In this document: positions 6,915-16,723 of the stretch, piece after piece
Layout of the letters: each line of letters begins with the position of its first letter
How positions within the stretch are numbered: position 1 is the stretch's first letter
Assembly: GCA_902794005.1 (NCBI GenBank)
Contig: CADBFO010000004.1
Location: forward strand, 62,001-126,000
Direction of reading: 5' to 3'
Source: an uncultured Bacteroidia bacterium
GTDB lineage: Bacteria > Bacteroidota > Bacteroidia > Bacteroidales > UBA932
DNA: 64,000 nucleotides
Made by a program: the position numbers and the translations under genes
Notes under the pieces: model-generated
What the model saw: only the letters and a program-made list of their open reading frames with translations
What the model was told of the DNA's origin: nothing
The model's database searches: none

Positions 6915-7851
6915 AATAGGGATTGGTAAGGGTCGTCTGGATTTCCGGATCCTGGTTGATGTAGGGGAGGACACGGCCGCCGAAGAGGTATCGGCCTGTG
7001 TTGTAGGCGTCGTAGAGCGGGTCTTCCGGGCGGAAGCTGCCCGTTTTCACGAGCCCCAGCGAGTGGATGAAACGTCCCTCTCCGAGGTAAAAGCCCACAT
7101 GGCTCACCCCGGGCGTTCCGTTCTCTTTCCATCGGCCGAAGAAGACAAGGTCTCCGGGCAGGAGATCCTCCATTCGGCCAATCCGCTCTCCCACCCGGGA
7201 CTGCGGACCGGCGTCGCGCGGAAGGATGATGTCGTGCATGAACATGACGGTGCGGACGAAACCGCTGCAGTCCATCCCTTTCGGGGACATGCCCGCCCAG
7301 ATGTACGGAAATCCCAGCATGCTTTTGGCCGATTCCAGGATGGCTTCCGGACTCTGTTTCAGGTTCTTGCGCCAGACCGATTCCGTCTGGGCGTCCTTCG
7401 TGGAGAGATAGCCCACGCGGCCGTCCGGGAATTCTACGATGAAGAATTTCCGGATTTTCCCCAAGTATTTCAGGCGGCATCCGGCAACGGCGTCCGAGAT
7501 GTTTTCCGCTTTCTCCGAAGGCTTTTTGCGGATGAGGGCGAACAGCGAGGTGACCACCACTTTTGGGGCGGCGTTCCACGCGTGGTACTGCTCGAAATCC
7601 ATATACTGGATGGCATCCTTGTGAACCCAGCCTTTGTAACTGTCCGGGGTCTGAACTTCCGGCCAATTGTAATCCCCGCCTGTCTGAAGGATGTGGACGG
7701 GTGTCCCCAGAAGGGCCTGCGAGACCATTTCTGCACTGTAGTTGGGCGTCGCCCGCTGGTTACAGACCGAAATGTTCACGATGCCCCATTTCTGGGCATG
7801 GACGGACAGGCTCACCAGAAGCGCGGCCGAAAGGAGTACGAGTCGTTTCAT
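6904..7851 (-). CDS. Secreted NlpC/P60 gamma-D-glutamyl-L-diamino acid endopeptidase
   Basis: The 315-residue protein has a cleavable signal (MKRLVLLSAALLVSLSVHAQ), two SH3-like segments (about residues 25-165) and a C-terminal NlpC/P60 papain-like domain. Catalytic residues are C195 in MDCSGFV, the histidine in VSHVGFY and a further polar residue near FIHSLG. Enzymes of this group cut the D-Glu-diaminopimelate bond in murein tetra- and tripeptides, yielding L-Ala-D-Glu. The gene leads the operon with the epimerase and the small membrane protein. Its promoter is TTTG-N20-TACCTTTG, ending 4 nt before the ATG. Confidence 0.92.
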   Translation of the reverse strand: MKRLVLLSAALLVSLSVHAQKWGIVNISVCNQRATPNYSAEMVSQALLGTPVHILQTGGDYNWPEVQTPDSYKGWVHKDAIQYMDFEQYHAWNAAPKVVVTSLFALIRKKPSEKAENISDAVAGCRLKYLGKIRKFFIVEFPDGRVGYLSTKDAQTESVWRKNLKQSPEAILESAKSMLGFPYIWAGMSPKGMDCSGFVRTVMFMHDIILPRDAGPQSRVGERIGRMEDLLPGDLVFFGRWKENGTPGVSHVGFYLGEGRFIHSLGLVKTGSFRPEDPLYDAYNTGRYLFGGRVLPYINQDPEIQTTLTNPYYAE

Positions 7852-7855
7852 TCTT

Positions 7856-7911
7856 CAAAGGTATTCAGAAATCGGCATTTTTGCAAATGCGTTTTTTTAT
7901 TCCTAATATTG
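7856..7911. promoter_or_regulatory. Divergent promoter pair sharing a -33 palindrome
   Basis: Minus strand: TTTG (7884-7887), 20 bp, TACCTTTG (7856-7863), driving the NlpC/P60 gene. Plus strand: TTTTTG (ending 7883), 20 bp, TAATATTG (7904-7911), driving rpiB. The two -33 boxes are adjacent in TTTTTGCAAA at 7878-7887, so the two RNA polymerases would compete for the same site. Confidence 0.7.
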
Positions 7912-7931
7912 TGGAAAATATGCATTCTGTT

Positions 7932-8366
7932 ATGTTGAAAATTGGTATATGTAATGATCACGCCGGCGTGGAGTACAAGTTCAAGCTGGTGAAGATGCTG
8001 GAAAAACGCGGAGTACAGGTCGTTAATTTCGGAACAGACACCACAGACAGTGTGGATTATCCTGATTTTGCCCATCGCCTGGCCGATGCCGTGGAAAGCG
8101 GGGAGGTGGACCTGGGAATCGCGCTGTGCGGGACCGGAAACGGTATGGCCATCACGCTGAACAAGCACCAGGGAATCCGGGCAGGCCTGGCCTGGGCCAA
8201 ACCCGTCGGAGAGCTGGTGGCGGCGCATAACAACGCAAACGTGCTGGTCCTGCCGGCCCGTTTTGTCAGCTATCGGGCCGCTTCCGCCATTGTCCGCGCC
8301 TGGCTCGACGTCCCGTTCGAAGGCGGCCGGCACCAGAAACGTATCGACAAGATTCCGTGCCGATGA
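7932..8366 (+). CDS. rpiB: Ribose-5-phosphate isomerase B
   Basis: RpiB interconverts ribose 5-phosphate and ribulose 5-phosphate in the pentose phosphate pathway. The 144-residue frame starts MLKIGICNDHAGVEYKFKL with the family's N-terminal NDHAG motif. The active-site loop GIALCGTGNGMAI carries the catalytic cysteine, and AHNNANVLVLPAR is present. An alternative ATG at 7920 would add four residues (MHSV) and would lie only 8 nt after the promoter box; I prefer 7932 because family members begin at M-K-I-G. The stop overlaps the truB start in ATGA. Confidence 0.93.
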   Translation: MLKIGICNDHAGVEYKFKLVKMLEKRGVQVVNFGTDTTDSVDYPDFAHRLADAVESGEVDLGIALCGTGNGMAITLNKHQGIRAGLAWAKPVGELVAAHNNANVLVLPARFVSYRAASAIVRAWLDVPFEGGRHQKRIDKIPCR

Positions 8367-9223
8367 GTTTCCATGTTCCCCGTCGCGGAGAAGTGCTCTC
8401 CCGGGATATCGCCGATTATCCCGGTGGCATCGTCCTGCCGGTGAACAAACCCTTCCGGTGGACGTCGGCCGATGTCATCCGCAAGTTGAAATTCGCCGCC
8501 ATCAGGCATTTCGGCAAAAAGAACCTGAAGGTGGGACATGCGGGAACCTTGGATCCGCTGGCTACCGGCGTGCTTCTGGTGTGTGTGGGACCGGCCTGCA
8601 AAATGGCGCAGACCCTGCAGGATCACGACAAGGAATACATCGCCGACATCCGTTTCGGTGCCACGACTCCTTCTTATGACCTGGAGAAGGAGGTGGACCG
8701 GCAGTTTCCTCATGCCCATATCACGGCCGGCTCCGTACGCGCCTGCCTGCCGACGTTCCTCGGAGAACAGGAACAGGTGGCGCCGCTGTTCAGCGCCAAG
8801 TCGGTGGACGGCGTCCGTGCCTATGAACTGGCCCGGAAACTGTATCGTTCCGGACGGGCTGATGCCATCGATGCCACGGCGCTGGAGACGCTGCACTGCA
8901 GCCGGATCCGGATGGCCGAATTGGAACTGCTGGATTTCTCGGAAGGGAAGAACGAAGGGAAGGGGAGCGGTGAGGAACTTCCGCCCTCCGCCGCTTCATC
9001 GCGGATTCATCTGACAGACACATCGGCTCTGGGGCTGCCGGAGGCCCGGATTCGGATTGCTTGCTCCAAAGGTACTTATATTCGTGCCTTCGCCCGCGAT
9101 TTGGGGGAAGCCCTGGATTCCGGAGCCCACCTTTCCGCCCTTGTGCGGACCCGCAGCGGAGACTTTTCCCTGCCGGACTCCTTCACGGTGGAGGAAGCGC
9201 TGGCTCTTTTCTCCGTTTCATAG
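8363..9223 (+). CDS. truB: tRNA pseudouridine(55) synthase TruB
   Basis: TruB converts U55 of the tRNA T loop to pseudouridine. The 286-residue protein has the N-terminal PGGIVLPVNKPFRWTS segment and the catalytic motif GHAGTLDPLATG with the nucleophilic aspartate. It also has YIADIRFGATTPSYDLE and the C-terminal SKGTYIRAFARDLG. A low-complexity insertion (about residues 194-220, rich in G, E and S) interrupts the catalytic domain. It overlaps rpiB by 4 nt and is translated with it. Confidence 0.94.
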   Translation: MSFHVPRRGEVLSRDIADYPGGIVLPVNKPFRWTSADVIRKLKFAAIRHFGKKNLKVGHAGTLDPLATGVLLVCVGPACKMAQTLQDHDKEYIADIRFGATTPSYDLEKEVDRQFPHAHITAGSVRACLPTFLGEQEQVAPLFSAKSVDGVRAYELARKLYRSGRADAIDATALETLHCSRIRMAELELLDFSEGKNEGKGSGEELPPSAASSRIHLTDTSALGLPEARIRIACSKGTYIRAFARDLGEALDSGAHLSALVRTRSGDFSLPDSFTVEEALALFSVS

Positions 9224-9239
9224 TAATGAATGCAAAAGA

Positions 9240-9271
9240 TTTGGCTCTTTCAAAAATAATTCATAAATTTG
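9240..9271 (+). promoter_or_regulatory. rpsO promoter
   Basis: TTTG (9240-9243), exactly 20 bp, then TAAATTTG (9264-9271). This is a full match to the Bacteroidota vegetative promoter. The start codon is 60 nt further on. Confidence 0.8.
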
Positions 9272-9331
9272 CAGGCTTTTTTGTGGGACGGTCCCGCAGA
9301 GAAACCATAACCAACCAAAACTCATTGCATC

Positions 9332-9596
9332 ATGGCAGAATATTTACAGCCTGAGAAAAAGCAAGAGATTTTCGCGAAGTACGGGAAGTCCAATAAGGAC
9401 ACCGGCTCTCCTGAGAGTCAGGTTGCTTTATTTTCCTACCGTATCGCTCACTGTGAAGAAGAACAAGAAAGACGTGGTAACCCGTCGTAGCCTTCTTCGC
9501 CTGGTCAGCAAGCGCCGTCAGCTTCTGAACTATCTTCAGAAAGTGGACATCGAGAGATACAGGGCCATCGTGAAGGAGCTGGGTCTCCGCCGATAA
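9332..9596 (+). CDS. rpsO: 30S ribosomal protein S15, frameshifted
   Basis: S15 binds 16S rRNA in the small-subunit platform. The first frame reads [20 protein letters not shown] on to SYRIAH and then shifts into nonsense, stopping at 9488-9490 after 52 codons. The rest of S15 continues in another frame from about 9456: [20 protein letters not shown] to [14 protein letters not shown], with a TAA at 9594-9596. Between SYRIAH and KKNKK the family has about five residues (LTEHL); here only 4 nt remain, so 11 nt are missing. No slippery heptamer is visible. Either the deletion is real or the assembly is wrong. Confidence 0.9.
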
Positions 9597-9615
9597 GCCG
9601 GAAAATAGGAAAACA

Positions 9616-9656
9616 TGGGGGCAGAGCAATATGCAAGGCATATTCTCTCCCCCTTT
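9616..9656 (+). terminator. Rho-independent terminator after rpsO
   Basis: A GC-rich hairpin with arms around TGGGGGCAGAG-AATATGC and GCATATT-CTCTCCCCC is followed by TTTTT. It separates rpsO from pnp. Confidence 0.75.
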
Positions 9657-9671
9657 TTAGTAAAAAAGAGA

Positions 9672-9690
9672 TTCCCGGACGGTCCGGGAA
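9672..9690 (+). promoter_or_regulatory. Perfect hairpin in the pnp upstream region
   Basis: TTCCCGGAC and GTCCGGGAA pair perfectly around a single G, 32 nt before the pnp start. It may be a second 3'-end hairpin for rpsO or a leader structure of pnp. In enterobacteria the pnp leader hairpin is a site of RNase III and PNPase autoregulation; the parallel here is only positional. Confidence 0.45.
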
Positions 9691-9722
9691 AACGATACAA
9701 GACGTAACAAAGACGTAAACAG

Positions 9723-12041
9723 ATGAACATTATCAAAAAGACCATTGCATTACCCGACGGAAGGGTAATCGAGATCGAAACCGGAAAACTGGCCAAGCAG
9801 GCCGCCGGTTCTGCCGTTGTCAAGATGGGTGGCACCATGCTGCTCGCCACCGTCACCTGCGCCACGGAGGTGAAGGAGGGAACCGACTTCATGCCCCTCA
9901 CCGTGGATTACCGTGAAAAATATTATGCTGCCGGACGTTTCCCCGGCGGTTTCCTCAAGCGCGAGAGCCGTCCCTCCGATTACGAGGTGCTCATCGCCCG
10001 CCTGGTTGACCGCCCCATCCGTCCGCTTTGGCCCGCCGATTTCCACCTGGAAGTCTTTGTAAACGTTATGCTCATTTCGGCCGAAAAGGATATCCAGCCG
10101 GATGCCCTTGCCGGTCTGGCTGCATCGGCCGCCCTTGCCAGTAGCGACCTGCCTTTCGGCGGTCCTGTCTCCGAGGTCCGCGTTTCCCGCATCGACGGTC
10201 AGTTTGTCATCAACCCCGGTTTCGAGGACAACAAACGGGCCGACCTTGACCTCATGGTCGCCGCCACCGAAGAGAATATCATGATGGTGGAAGGTGAGAT
10301 GAACGAGGTCTCCGAGCACGATATGCTGGAAGCCATCAAGTTTGCCCACGAAGAAATCAAGAAGCACTGCCGTATCCAGAAAGAACTCATGCACGAGTTG
10401 GGTACGGACGTCAACAAGCGCGACTATCCGCACGACGAGGAGGACGAAGACCTCCGCAAGGCCGTGCGCGAGGCCTGCTACGACAAGTGCTATGCCCTGG
10501 CCGGAAGCGCCAGACCCAAGCACGAGCGTGAAGACGGCTTCAATGCCATCCGCGACGAATTCAAGGCCCAGTTCTCCGAGGAAGACCTCGAGCTGAAGGG
10601 CGCCATGATCGACCGCTATTACCATGACGTGGAGAAGGAAGCCATGCGCAACCTCATCCTCGACGAAGGCAAGCGCCTGGACGGCCGCAAGACCAGCGAG
10701 GTGCGCCCCATCTGGTGCGAGGTGGATTACCTCCCTTGCGCCCATGGCAGCGCCATCTTCACCCGCGGGGAAACCCAGTCCCTGGCCTCTGTCACCCTGG
10801 GTACCAAGATGGACATGAAGGAGATGGACGAGGTGCTCATCCAGGACGACCAGCAGTTTGTCCTCCACTACAATTTCCCTCCGTTCGCCACCGGTGAGGC
10901 CAAGCCCCAGCGCGGTACCGGCCGTCGTGAAATCGGCCATGGAAACCTGGCGATGCGCGCCCTCAAGCCCGTCATCCCCACGGCTCCCGAATTTCCCTAC
11001 GCCGTGCGCGTAGTTTCCGATATCCTTGAATCCAACGGCTCCTCTTCCATGGCTTCCGTCTGCGGCGGCTGTCTGGCCCTGATGGACGCCGGTGTCCAGA
11101 TCAAGAAGCCGGTGGCCGGTGTGGCCATGGGCCTCATCACCGATGCCGAGCGCCCCAATGACCGTTACGCCATCCTCACCGATATCCTCGGAGACGAGGA
11201 CCACCTCGGTGACATGGACTTCAAGGTGACCGGCACCAAGGACGGTATCACCGCTACCCAGATGGATATCAAGGTGGACGGCCTGTCCTACGAAGTGCTG
11301 GAGAAGGCCTTGGAGCAGGCCCGCCAGGGTCGTATCCACATCATGGGCGAAATGCTCAAGACCATTCCCGCTCCGCGCGAGGACTACAAGCCTTTTGTTC
11401 CCCGTATGGTCCAGATCGAGATCCCGGCCGAGTTCATCGGCGCCGTCATCGGCAAGGGCGGAGAAACCATCCAGGGCATGCAGAAGGAATTCGGCACCAC
11501 CATCACCATCGACGAGGTGGACAACGGAGACGGAACCACCAAGGGTGTCGTGGACATCTTCGGCACGGACAAGGCTGCCATGGATGCCACGCTGGAGCGC
11601 ATCAAGGGTATCTGCGCCGTTCCGGAGCCTGGTCAGGTGTACCACGGCAAAGTGGTGAGCGTCCTGGACTTCGGCGCTTTCATCGAGATTCTGCCCGGTA
11701 AGGAAGGCCTTCTCCATGTGAGCGAGATTGCCTGGAGCAAGACCGAGAAGGTGGAAGATGTCCTGAAAGTGGGTGACGAAGTGGATGTGAAACTTCTGGA
11801 AATCGATGCCAAGACCGGTAAGATGCGCCTTTCCATGCGTGCGCTTACCGAGAAGCCCGAAGGCTATGTGGAGCCCAGGCGCGCTCCTCGCGGTGACCAT
11901 GGTCCCCGTCGGGAAGGCGACCGCAAGGGAGGCAACGAGCGCCGCGGCAACGACCGGGGTCCCCGCCGGGAAAACAACGCTCCCCGCAAGCCCCGCTTCG
12001 AGGACGACGCCCCCAAGCAGAACGAACCTGATGTGTTCTAA
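9723..12041 (+). CDS. pnp: Polyribonucleotide nucleotidyltransferase (PNPase)
   Basis: PNPase degrades RNA 3' to 5' by phosphorolysis and works in the cytoplasmic RNA decay machinery. The 772-residue protein has two RNase PH domains (first about 1-215; second about 300-540 with [17 protein letters not shown]). A KH domain follows ([20 protein letters not shown], about 560-620), then an S1 domain ([20 protein letters not shown], about 635-705). The C-terminal tail of about 55 residues is rich in Arg, Gly, Asp and Pro ([13 protein letters not shown]), an RGG-like extension that may help bind RNA. The order rpsO-pnp is conserved in many bacteria. Confidence 0.97.
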   Translation: MNIIKKTIALPDGRVIEIETGKLAKQAAGSAVVKMGGTMLLATVTCATEVKEGTDFMPLTVDYREKYYAAGRFPGGFLKRESRPSDYEVLIARLVDRPIRPLWPADFHLEVFVNVMLISAEKDIQPDALAGLAASAALASSDLPFGGPVSEVRVSRIDGQFVINPGFEDNKRADLDLMVAATEENIMMVEGEMNEVSEHDMLEAIKFAHEEIKKHCRIQKELMHELGTDVNKRDYPHDEEDEDLRKAVREACYDKCYALAGSARPKHEREDGFNAIRDEFKAQFSEEDLELKGAMIDRYYHDVEKEAMRNLILDEGKRLDGRKTSEVRPIWCEVDYLPCAHGSAIFTRGETQSLASVTLGTKMDMKEMDEVLIQDDQQFVLHYNFPPFATGEAKPQRGTGRREIGHGNLAMRALKPVIPTAPEFPYAVRVVSDILESNGSSSMASVCGGCLALMDAGVQIKKPVAGVAMGLITDAERPNDRYAILTDILGDEDHLGDMDFKVTGTKDGITATQMDIKVDGLSYEVLEKALEQARQGRIHIMGEMLKTIPAPREDYKPFVPRMVQIEIPAEFIGAVIGKGGETIQGMQKEFGTTITIDEVDNGDGTTKGVVDIFGTDKAAMDATLERIKGICAVPEPGQVYHGKVVSVLDFGAFIEILPGKEGLLHVSEIAWSKTEKVEDVLKVGDEVDVKLLEIDAKTGKMRLSMRALTEKPEGYVEPRRAPRGDHGPRREGDRKGGNERRGNDRGPRRENNAPRKPRFEDDAPKQNEPDVF

Positions 12042-12055
12042 AACCTGAAACACTT

Positions 12056-12085
12056 GAGCCGGTCTTTTTTGGGCCGGCTCTTTTT
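12056..12085 (+). terminator. Rho-independent terminator after pnp
   Basis: GAGCCGG (12056-12062) pairs with CCGGCTC (12074-12080) and is followed by TTTTT. The stem lies 15 nt after the pnp stop. Confidence 0.85.
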
Positions 12086-12114
12086 ATTATCTTTGCAGGA
12101 TTAAACCCACAGTC

Positions 12115-12795
12115 ATGCTCATCGTAATGGAAGGACTTGACGGGGCGGGAAAGTCCACCCAGGTCAAGAAACTGAAAGAATATCTGCTGCAGCGTTGCGG
12201 GGAACTGGAGTACATCCATTTCCCCCGTTACGATGCCCCTGTATATGGAGACCTCATCAGCCGTTTCCTCCGGGGAGACTTCGGGGACAATGACCAGGTG
12301 CATCCGCAGCTGGTCGCCCTCCTTTTTGCTGAAGACCGGCACGGGGCCGCTCCCGCCATCCGGGAGGCCCTCCGCTCCGGAAAAACCGTCCTGCTGGACC
12401 GTTATGTCTATTCCAACATCGCCTATCAGTGCGCCAAACTCAAGGACCTGCAGGAGCGGGACCGGCTCCGGGACTGGATTTTCCGGACCGAGTACGGAGA
12501 CTTCGACCTTCCGGTTCCGGACCTCAATCTCTTTTTGGACGTTCCCATCGGCTTTGTGCAGAAGAGCCTTTCGCAGGCGCGTATCGGCCAGGACCGGAAT
12601 TATCTGGAGGGCGCGCAGGATATTCACGAAGCGTCCATTGCCTTTCAGCAGGAGGTCCGTTCCATCTATGTGGCACAGACCCGCCTGGACAGGCATTTCC
12701 TCCGTATCGACTGTGCCGACTCCGCCGGAGAGATGCTTCCGCCGGATGCCATCTTCTCCAAGGTCCGTGAAACCATTGACCCGTTTCTGCCATGA
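12115..12795 (+). CDS. tmk: Thymidylate kinase
   Basis: Tmk phosphorylates dTMP to dTDP for DNA synthesis. The 226-residue protein has the P-loop MEGLDGAGKST (residues 5-15), the DRY motif in LLDRYVYSNIAYQ and the lid region QARIGQDRNYLEG. It is about 15-20 residues longer than typical E. coli-type Tmk and has an expanded segment after the DRY motif. A TATCTTTG promoter box at 12088-12095 lies inside the end of the pnp terminator, 19 nt before the ATG. Its stop overlaps the next start by 4 nt. Confidence 0.93.
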   Translation: MLIVMEGLDGAGKSTQVKKLKEYLLQRCGELEYIHFPRYDAPVYGDLISRFLRGDFGDNDQVHPQLVALLFAEDRHGAAPAIREALRSGKTVLLDRYVYSNIAYQCAKLKDLQERDRLRDWIFRTEYGDFDLPVPDLNLFLDVPIGFVQKSLSQARIGQDRNYLEGAQDIHEASIAFQQEVRSIYVAQTRLDRHFLRIDCADSAGEMLPPDAIFSKVRETIDPFLP

Positions 12796-13964
12796 ACCCT
12801 AATTATCAGCGTCTGCGCCGTCTGGCCGCCCTTCTGGTGGGTATCGTCTTTCTGGTATCCGGCCTCCTGAAAATCATCGACCCGGTGGGCACCATGCTCA
12901 TCGTGAAGGAATATTTCAAGAACTTCCATCTGGCGTTCCTCTCACCGATGGCACAGGGGCTGGGCGTTGCGCTGGCCCTTCTGGAAGCCCTTCTGGGCAT
13001 CGCCCTCATCACCGGTGTTCTCCGGAAGGAGGCCGCCCGTGTCACCTTCGTACTGTTGGGGCTGTTCACCGTCCTTACCCTCTGGCTTTGGATTACCAAT
13101 CCCACCATGGACTGCGGCTGTTTTGGCCAGGCCATTCATCTTACCCACGCCCAGAGTTTCTGGAAAAATGTGGTCCTGCTGGCTTTGTCGGCCTTTGCCT
13201 TCATCCCATTCCACAGTTTCGGAAAGCCCAAGCGGGACCGCAAGGTGGCGGCGGCGCTTGCAACGCTGTCCCTGCTCGTCGTGGTTTATTACAGCAACAC
13301 CCACCTTCCCATCGTGGATTTCACGGAATATGACTGGGGAGCGGAATTGTATGCCTCCCTGGATGACGAAGTGGCGGCCGACAACCATTACAAGGCTGCT
13401 TTTGTCTATGAGAAAGACGGACAGGAAGGGACCTTCGAGCTCGATTTCCTTCCGGACAGCAGTTGGACCTTCGTACGGGTCGATACGGTTTTCCGCAAGA
13501 CGACCACCGTGACGGAAACCTATCCCATGCTCAGTTTCACCGATGCGGAAGGGGAGTATCAGGACCGTCAGGCCGCAGAGGGCCGGGTTGTGGTTTTCTC
13601 CGTGTATGAACCTTCAAAAGCCGATTGGCCCCGTCTGGAGTCCCAGTATCAGGAGGTCCTGAACGCCGGCGGGAAGCCTCTTGTGCTGGTTTCGGCCCTT
13701 CCGGAAAAGCTGCCCGCCCTTGCCGTTCCCACGTATTTTGCGGATTACAAGACCCTCATTACGCTGAACCGTTCCAACGGTGGCGGCACGTATTTCAACG
13801 AGGGAGAACTGGTGAACAAGTGGGACGCCCGTCATTTCCCCGAAACCCTGGCAGAGGATTTCGAGGCCGATCCGGTGGATCTCTCCACCCGTTACATCGT
13901 GAAGCGCCGCCTGTACACGCAGGGGTTCTGCGTATATCTGGCGGCGCTGCTGATTCTTGTGTAA
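12792..13964 (+). CDS. DoxX/MauE-like membrane protein with C-terminal soluble domain
   Basis: The 390-residue protein begins with four hydrophobic segments (about residues 10-150) that fit DoxX/MauE membrane proteins, including GIVFLVSGLLKIIDPVGT. A CxC pair sits in MDCGCFG at about residue 112. A soluble domain of about 200 residues follows, then a final hydrophobic helix (CVYLAALLILV). This matches a family common in Bacteroidota, often described as a BT_3928-type DoxX protein, in which the soluble part resembles a thioredoxin fold. A redox role is plausible but not shown. It overlaps tmk by 4 nt and ends 6 bp before the convergent infB. Confidence 0.82.
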   Translation: MNPNYQRLRRLAALLVGIVFLVSGLLKIIDPVGTMLIVKEYFKNFHLAFLSPMAQGLGVALALLEALLGIALITGVLRKEAARVTFVLLGLFTVLTLWLWITNPTMDCGCFGQAIHLTHAQSFWKNVVLLALSAFAFIPFHSFGKPKRDRKVAAALATLSLLVVVYYSNTHLPIVDFTEYDWGAELYASLDDEVAADNHYKAAFVYEKDGQEGTFELDFLPDSSWTFVRVDTVFRKTTTVTETYPMLSFTDAEGEYQDRQAAEGRVVVFSVYEPSKADWPRLESQYQEVLNAGGKPLVLVSALPEKLPALAVPTYFADYKTLITLNRSNGGGTYFNEGELVNKWDARHFPETLAEDFEADPVDLSTRYIVKRRLYTQGFCVYLAALLILV

Positions 13965-13970
13965 ACCTTT

Positions 13971-16697
13971 TTACAGGCTGCGCTTGATTTCCACAATCTG
14001 GAAGGCTTCGATGATATCTCCCGGATGGATGTCGTTGTAGCGCTCCAGGCCACAGCCGCATTCCATGCCGGCGGGAACTTCCTTGGCGTTGTCCTTGCCT
14101 CTCTGTAAGGAGGAAAGCTCTCCGGTGTACACCACGATGCCGTCGCGGATCAGGCGAACGCTGGCCTTGTTGGTGAGTTTTCCTTCCTTCACCAGACAGC
14201 CGGCGATGGTGCCCACCTTGGAAATCTTGAAGGTCTGCTTCACCTCTGCGGTGGCGGTGACCTCCTCCTTCTTCTCCGGCTCCAGCATACCCTCAATACC
14301 TTCCTTCACCTCGTTGATGCAGTCGTAGATGACGGAATACAGTCGGATTTCGATGCCTTCTTTCTCGGCGGAGCGGCGGGCTTCGGCGGAAGGACGCACC
14401 TGGAAGCCGATAATCACGGCATCGGAGGCCTCGGCCAGCAGGACGTCGGATTCGGAAATCTGACCCACGGCCTTGTGAATGACGTTCACGCGGACTTCCT
14501 CGGTGGAAAGCTTGATGAGGGAATCGGACAGGGCTTCCACGGAACCGTCCACATCACCCTTCACGATGACGTTGAGTTCCTTGAAGTTGCCAATGGCGAT
14601 ACGGCGGCCGATTTCCTCCAGGGTGAGGTGTTTCTGCGTCTTGATGCCCTGGATGCGGATGAGTTGTTCGCGCTTCTGGGCGATGGATTTGGCCTCTTTT
14701 TCATCGGACATGATGTTGAACTTTTCACCGGCGGCCGGTGCGCCGTTCAGGCCCAGGATGCTCACGGGCGTGGACGGGCCGGCGCTTTCCACCTTCTGTC
14801 CGCGCTCGTTGAACATGGCCTTGACACGGCCGTAGTAACTGCCGGAGATGATGACGTCGCCTACCCGCATGGTCCCGTCCTGAACCAGGACGGTTGCCAG
14901 GTAGCCGCGGCCCTTGTCCAGGGAGCTTTCGATGACGGCGCCGCATCCCAATTTGTTGGGATTGGCCTTGAGCTCCAGGAGGTCGGTCTCAAAGAGCACC
15001 TTGTCCAGCAGCTTGTCCACGTTAAGTCCCTTTTTGGCCGATATCTCCTGGCACTGGTACTTGCCGCCCCAGTCCTCGACGAGGATGTTCATCTCGGACA
15101 GCTGGCGACGAATGGTGTCGGCATTGGCACCGGGCTTGTCAATCTTGTTGATGGCAAAGACCATGGGAACGCCGGCGGCCTGTGCATGGGCGATGGCTTC
15201 CTTGGTCTGGGGCATCACGGCGTCGTCGGCCGCAATGATGATGATGGCCAGGTCCGTCATCTGGGCACCGCGGGCGCGCATGGCGGTAAAGGCCTCGTGG
15301 CCGGGGGTGTCCAGGAAGGTAATGTGGCGGCCGCTGGGAAGCTGGACGTTGTAGGCGCCGATATGCTGTGTGATACCGCCGGCTTCACCGGCAATCACGT
15401 TGGACTTGCGGATGTTGTCCAGGAGTGAAGTCTTACCGTGATCGACATGGCCCATCACGGTGATCACCGGCGGACGTTCCACCAGGTCTTCTTCGCGGTC
15501 AGGCTCCTGCTGCTGGACTTCTTCGGAGAGCTCGGCGGTGACGAATTCCACCTTGTAGCCGAATTCCTCGGCCACCAGGACCAGGGTCTCCGCATCCAGG
15601 CGCTGGTTGATGGACACCATCATGCCCAGGGACATGCAGGCGCCGATGACCTTCACCACCGGGGTGTTGTTCATCAGGGTGGCCAGGTCGTTCACCGTCA
15701 CGAACTCGGTCACTTTCAGGATCTTGTTCTCTGCGGCGGCGGCACGCATCTCTTCCTCGGAACGGATGGCGGCAATTTCGCGCTTTTCCTTGCGGTGCTT
15801 GGCGCCGAAATTGTTCTTGCTCTCGTTCATCTTGGCATAGGTTTCCTTCACCTGCTTCTGGATTTCCTTCTGCAGCTCTTCCTGCTCGGCCTCCGTCATG
15901 GCGGGTTTGAACCGGTCTCCCTTCTTGGCAGGACGGGCTTTCTTGTTGTCCTCCTTCTTCTTGGGAGCCTTCTCGGCCTGGACTTTGGTTACGTCCACTT
16001 TCTGGGAACCGCTGCTCTTGATGCGTTCGCGCTTCTTGTTGCGCTTGGGATCGAACTGGGAGAGGTCAATCTTGCCCAGAACCTTGAAAGGGGCTGCTGC
16101 CGGGGTCGAAGGGGTTTCCGCTGGGGTCGGGGCGGACTTCTCTTCTTCTTGGGCAGGTGCAGGCTTTTCTTCCGCTTCGGGCTCGGCTTCGGGTTCAGGC
16201 TCCGCTTCTTCCACGGGACTGGGTTCCGCCGCCGGTTCCGTTTCCGGTTCGGGCTCGGCTTCGACTTCGGGCTCCGCCGCGGGTTCGGGTTCCACGACCG
16301 GTTCGGGCTCGGGCTCTTGCACGGGCTCGGGTTCGGGTTCTACGACCGGTTCGGGCTCGGGCTCTTCCACGGGCTCGGGTTCCACGACGTTGCGGGACAG
16401 ATTGTTGCTCTTGATGACCGTCACGCGTTCCGGCTCGAATTCGTCCTCGTCAATATCCTGTTTCTTGGACGCTTTGTCCAGGATTTCGGTGAGTTTGACA
16501 TCCACTTTCTCGGCCGCTTCCTTCAACTCCAGGTCTTTTCCGAATTTCTTGTGAAGTTCCGGAAGATACTCGTCCGACACTTTCATGTTGGGATTGGCGC
16601 CTTCGATGCCGGCGCCCTTGGAATTGAGGAAGTCCACCAGGGTGTCAAGCCCGATGTTAAATTGTTTGATAAGTTTCGATAGTCTGATTTCTGCCAT
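13971..16697 (-). CDS. infB: Translation initiation factor IF-2
   Basis: IF-2 is the GTPase that brings initiator tRNA to the 30S subunit and promotes subunit joining. The 908-residue protein has an IF2_N domain at the start ([23 protein letters not shown]). A long acidic Pro/Glu repeat (about residues 105-200, repeats of [10 protein letters not shown] type) and a Lys-rich linker follow. The G domain has [15 protein letters not shown] (P-loop), [10 protein letters not shown] and INKID. Domains II, III and C2 complete it. It is the last gene of a leftward rimP-nusA-infB operon, the usual order across bacteria. Confidence 0.97.
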   Translation of the reverse strand: MAEIRLSKLIKQFNIGLDTLVDFLNSKGAGIEGANPNMKVSDEYLPELHKKFGKDLELKEAAEKVDVKLTEILDKASKKQDIDEDEFEPERVTVIKSNNLSRNVVEPEPVEEPEPEPVVEPEPEPVQEPEPEPVVEPEPAAEPEVEAEPEPETEPAAEPSPVEEAEPEPEAEPEAEEKPAPAQEEEKSAPTPAETPSTPAAAPFKVLGKIDLSQFDPKRNKKRERIKSSGSQKVDVTKVQAEKAPKKKEDNKKARPAKKGDRFKPAMTEAEQEELQKEIQKQVKETYAKMNESKNNFGAKHRKEKREIAAIRSEEEMRAAAAENKILKVTEFVTVNDLATLMNNTPVVKVIGACMSLGMMVSINQRLDAETLVLVAEEFGYKVEFVTAELSEEVQQQEPDREEDLVERPPVITVMGHVDHGKTSLLDNIRKSNVIAGEAGGITQHIGAYNVQLPSGRHITFLDTPGHEAFTAMRARGAQMTDLAIIIIAADDAVMPQTKEAIAHAQAAGVPMVFAINKIDKPGANADTIRRQLSEMNILVEDWGGKYQCQEISAKKGLNVDKLLDKVLFETDLLELKANPNKLGCGAVIESSLDKGRGYLATVLVQDGTMRVGDVIISGSYYGRVKAMFNERGQKVESAGPSTPVSILGLNGAPAAGEKFNIMSDEKEAKSIAQKREQLIRIQGIKTQKHLTLEEIGRRIAIGNFKELNVIVKGDVDGSVEALSDSLIKLSTEEVRVNVIHKAVGQISESDVLLAEASDAVIIGFQVRPSAEARRSAEKEGIEIRLYSVIYDCINEVKEGIEGMLEPEKKEEVTATAEVKQTFKISKVGTIAGCLVKEGKLTNKASVRLIRDGIVVYTGELSSLQRGKDNAKEVPAGMECGCGLERYNDIHPGDIIEAFQIVEIKRSL

Positions 16698-16723
16698 AAA
16701 TAACCCCTTTTTTGTCTAAATGA

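Noticed and set aside
9440..9470. Programmed ribosomal frameshift in rpsO
   Set aside because: No slippery heptamer or stimulatory structure is seen, and about 11 nt of normally coding sequence are missing, which a frameshift would not explain.
9750..12053. A 767-codon open frame antisense to pnp
   Set aside because: Same reasoning: a mirror of a strongly conserved gene, with no domain pattern or start signal.
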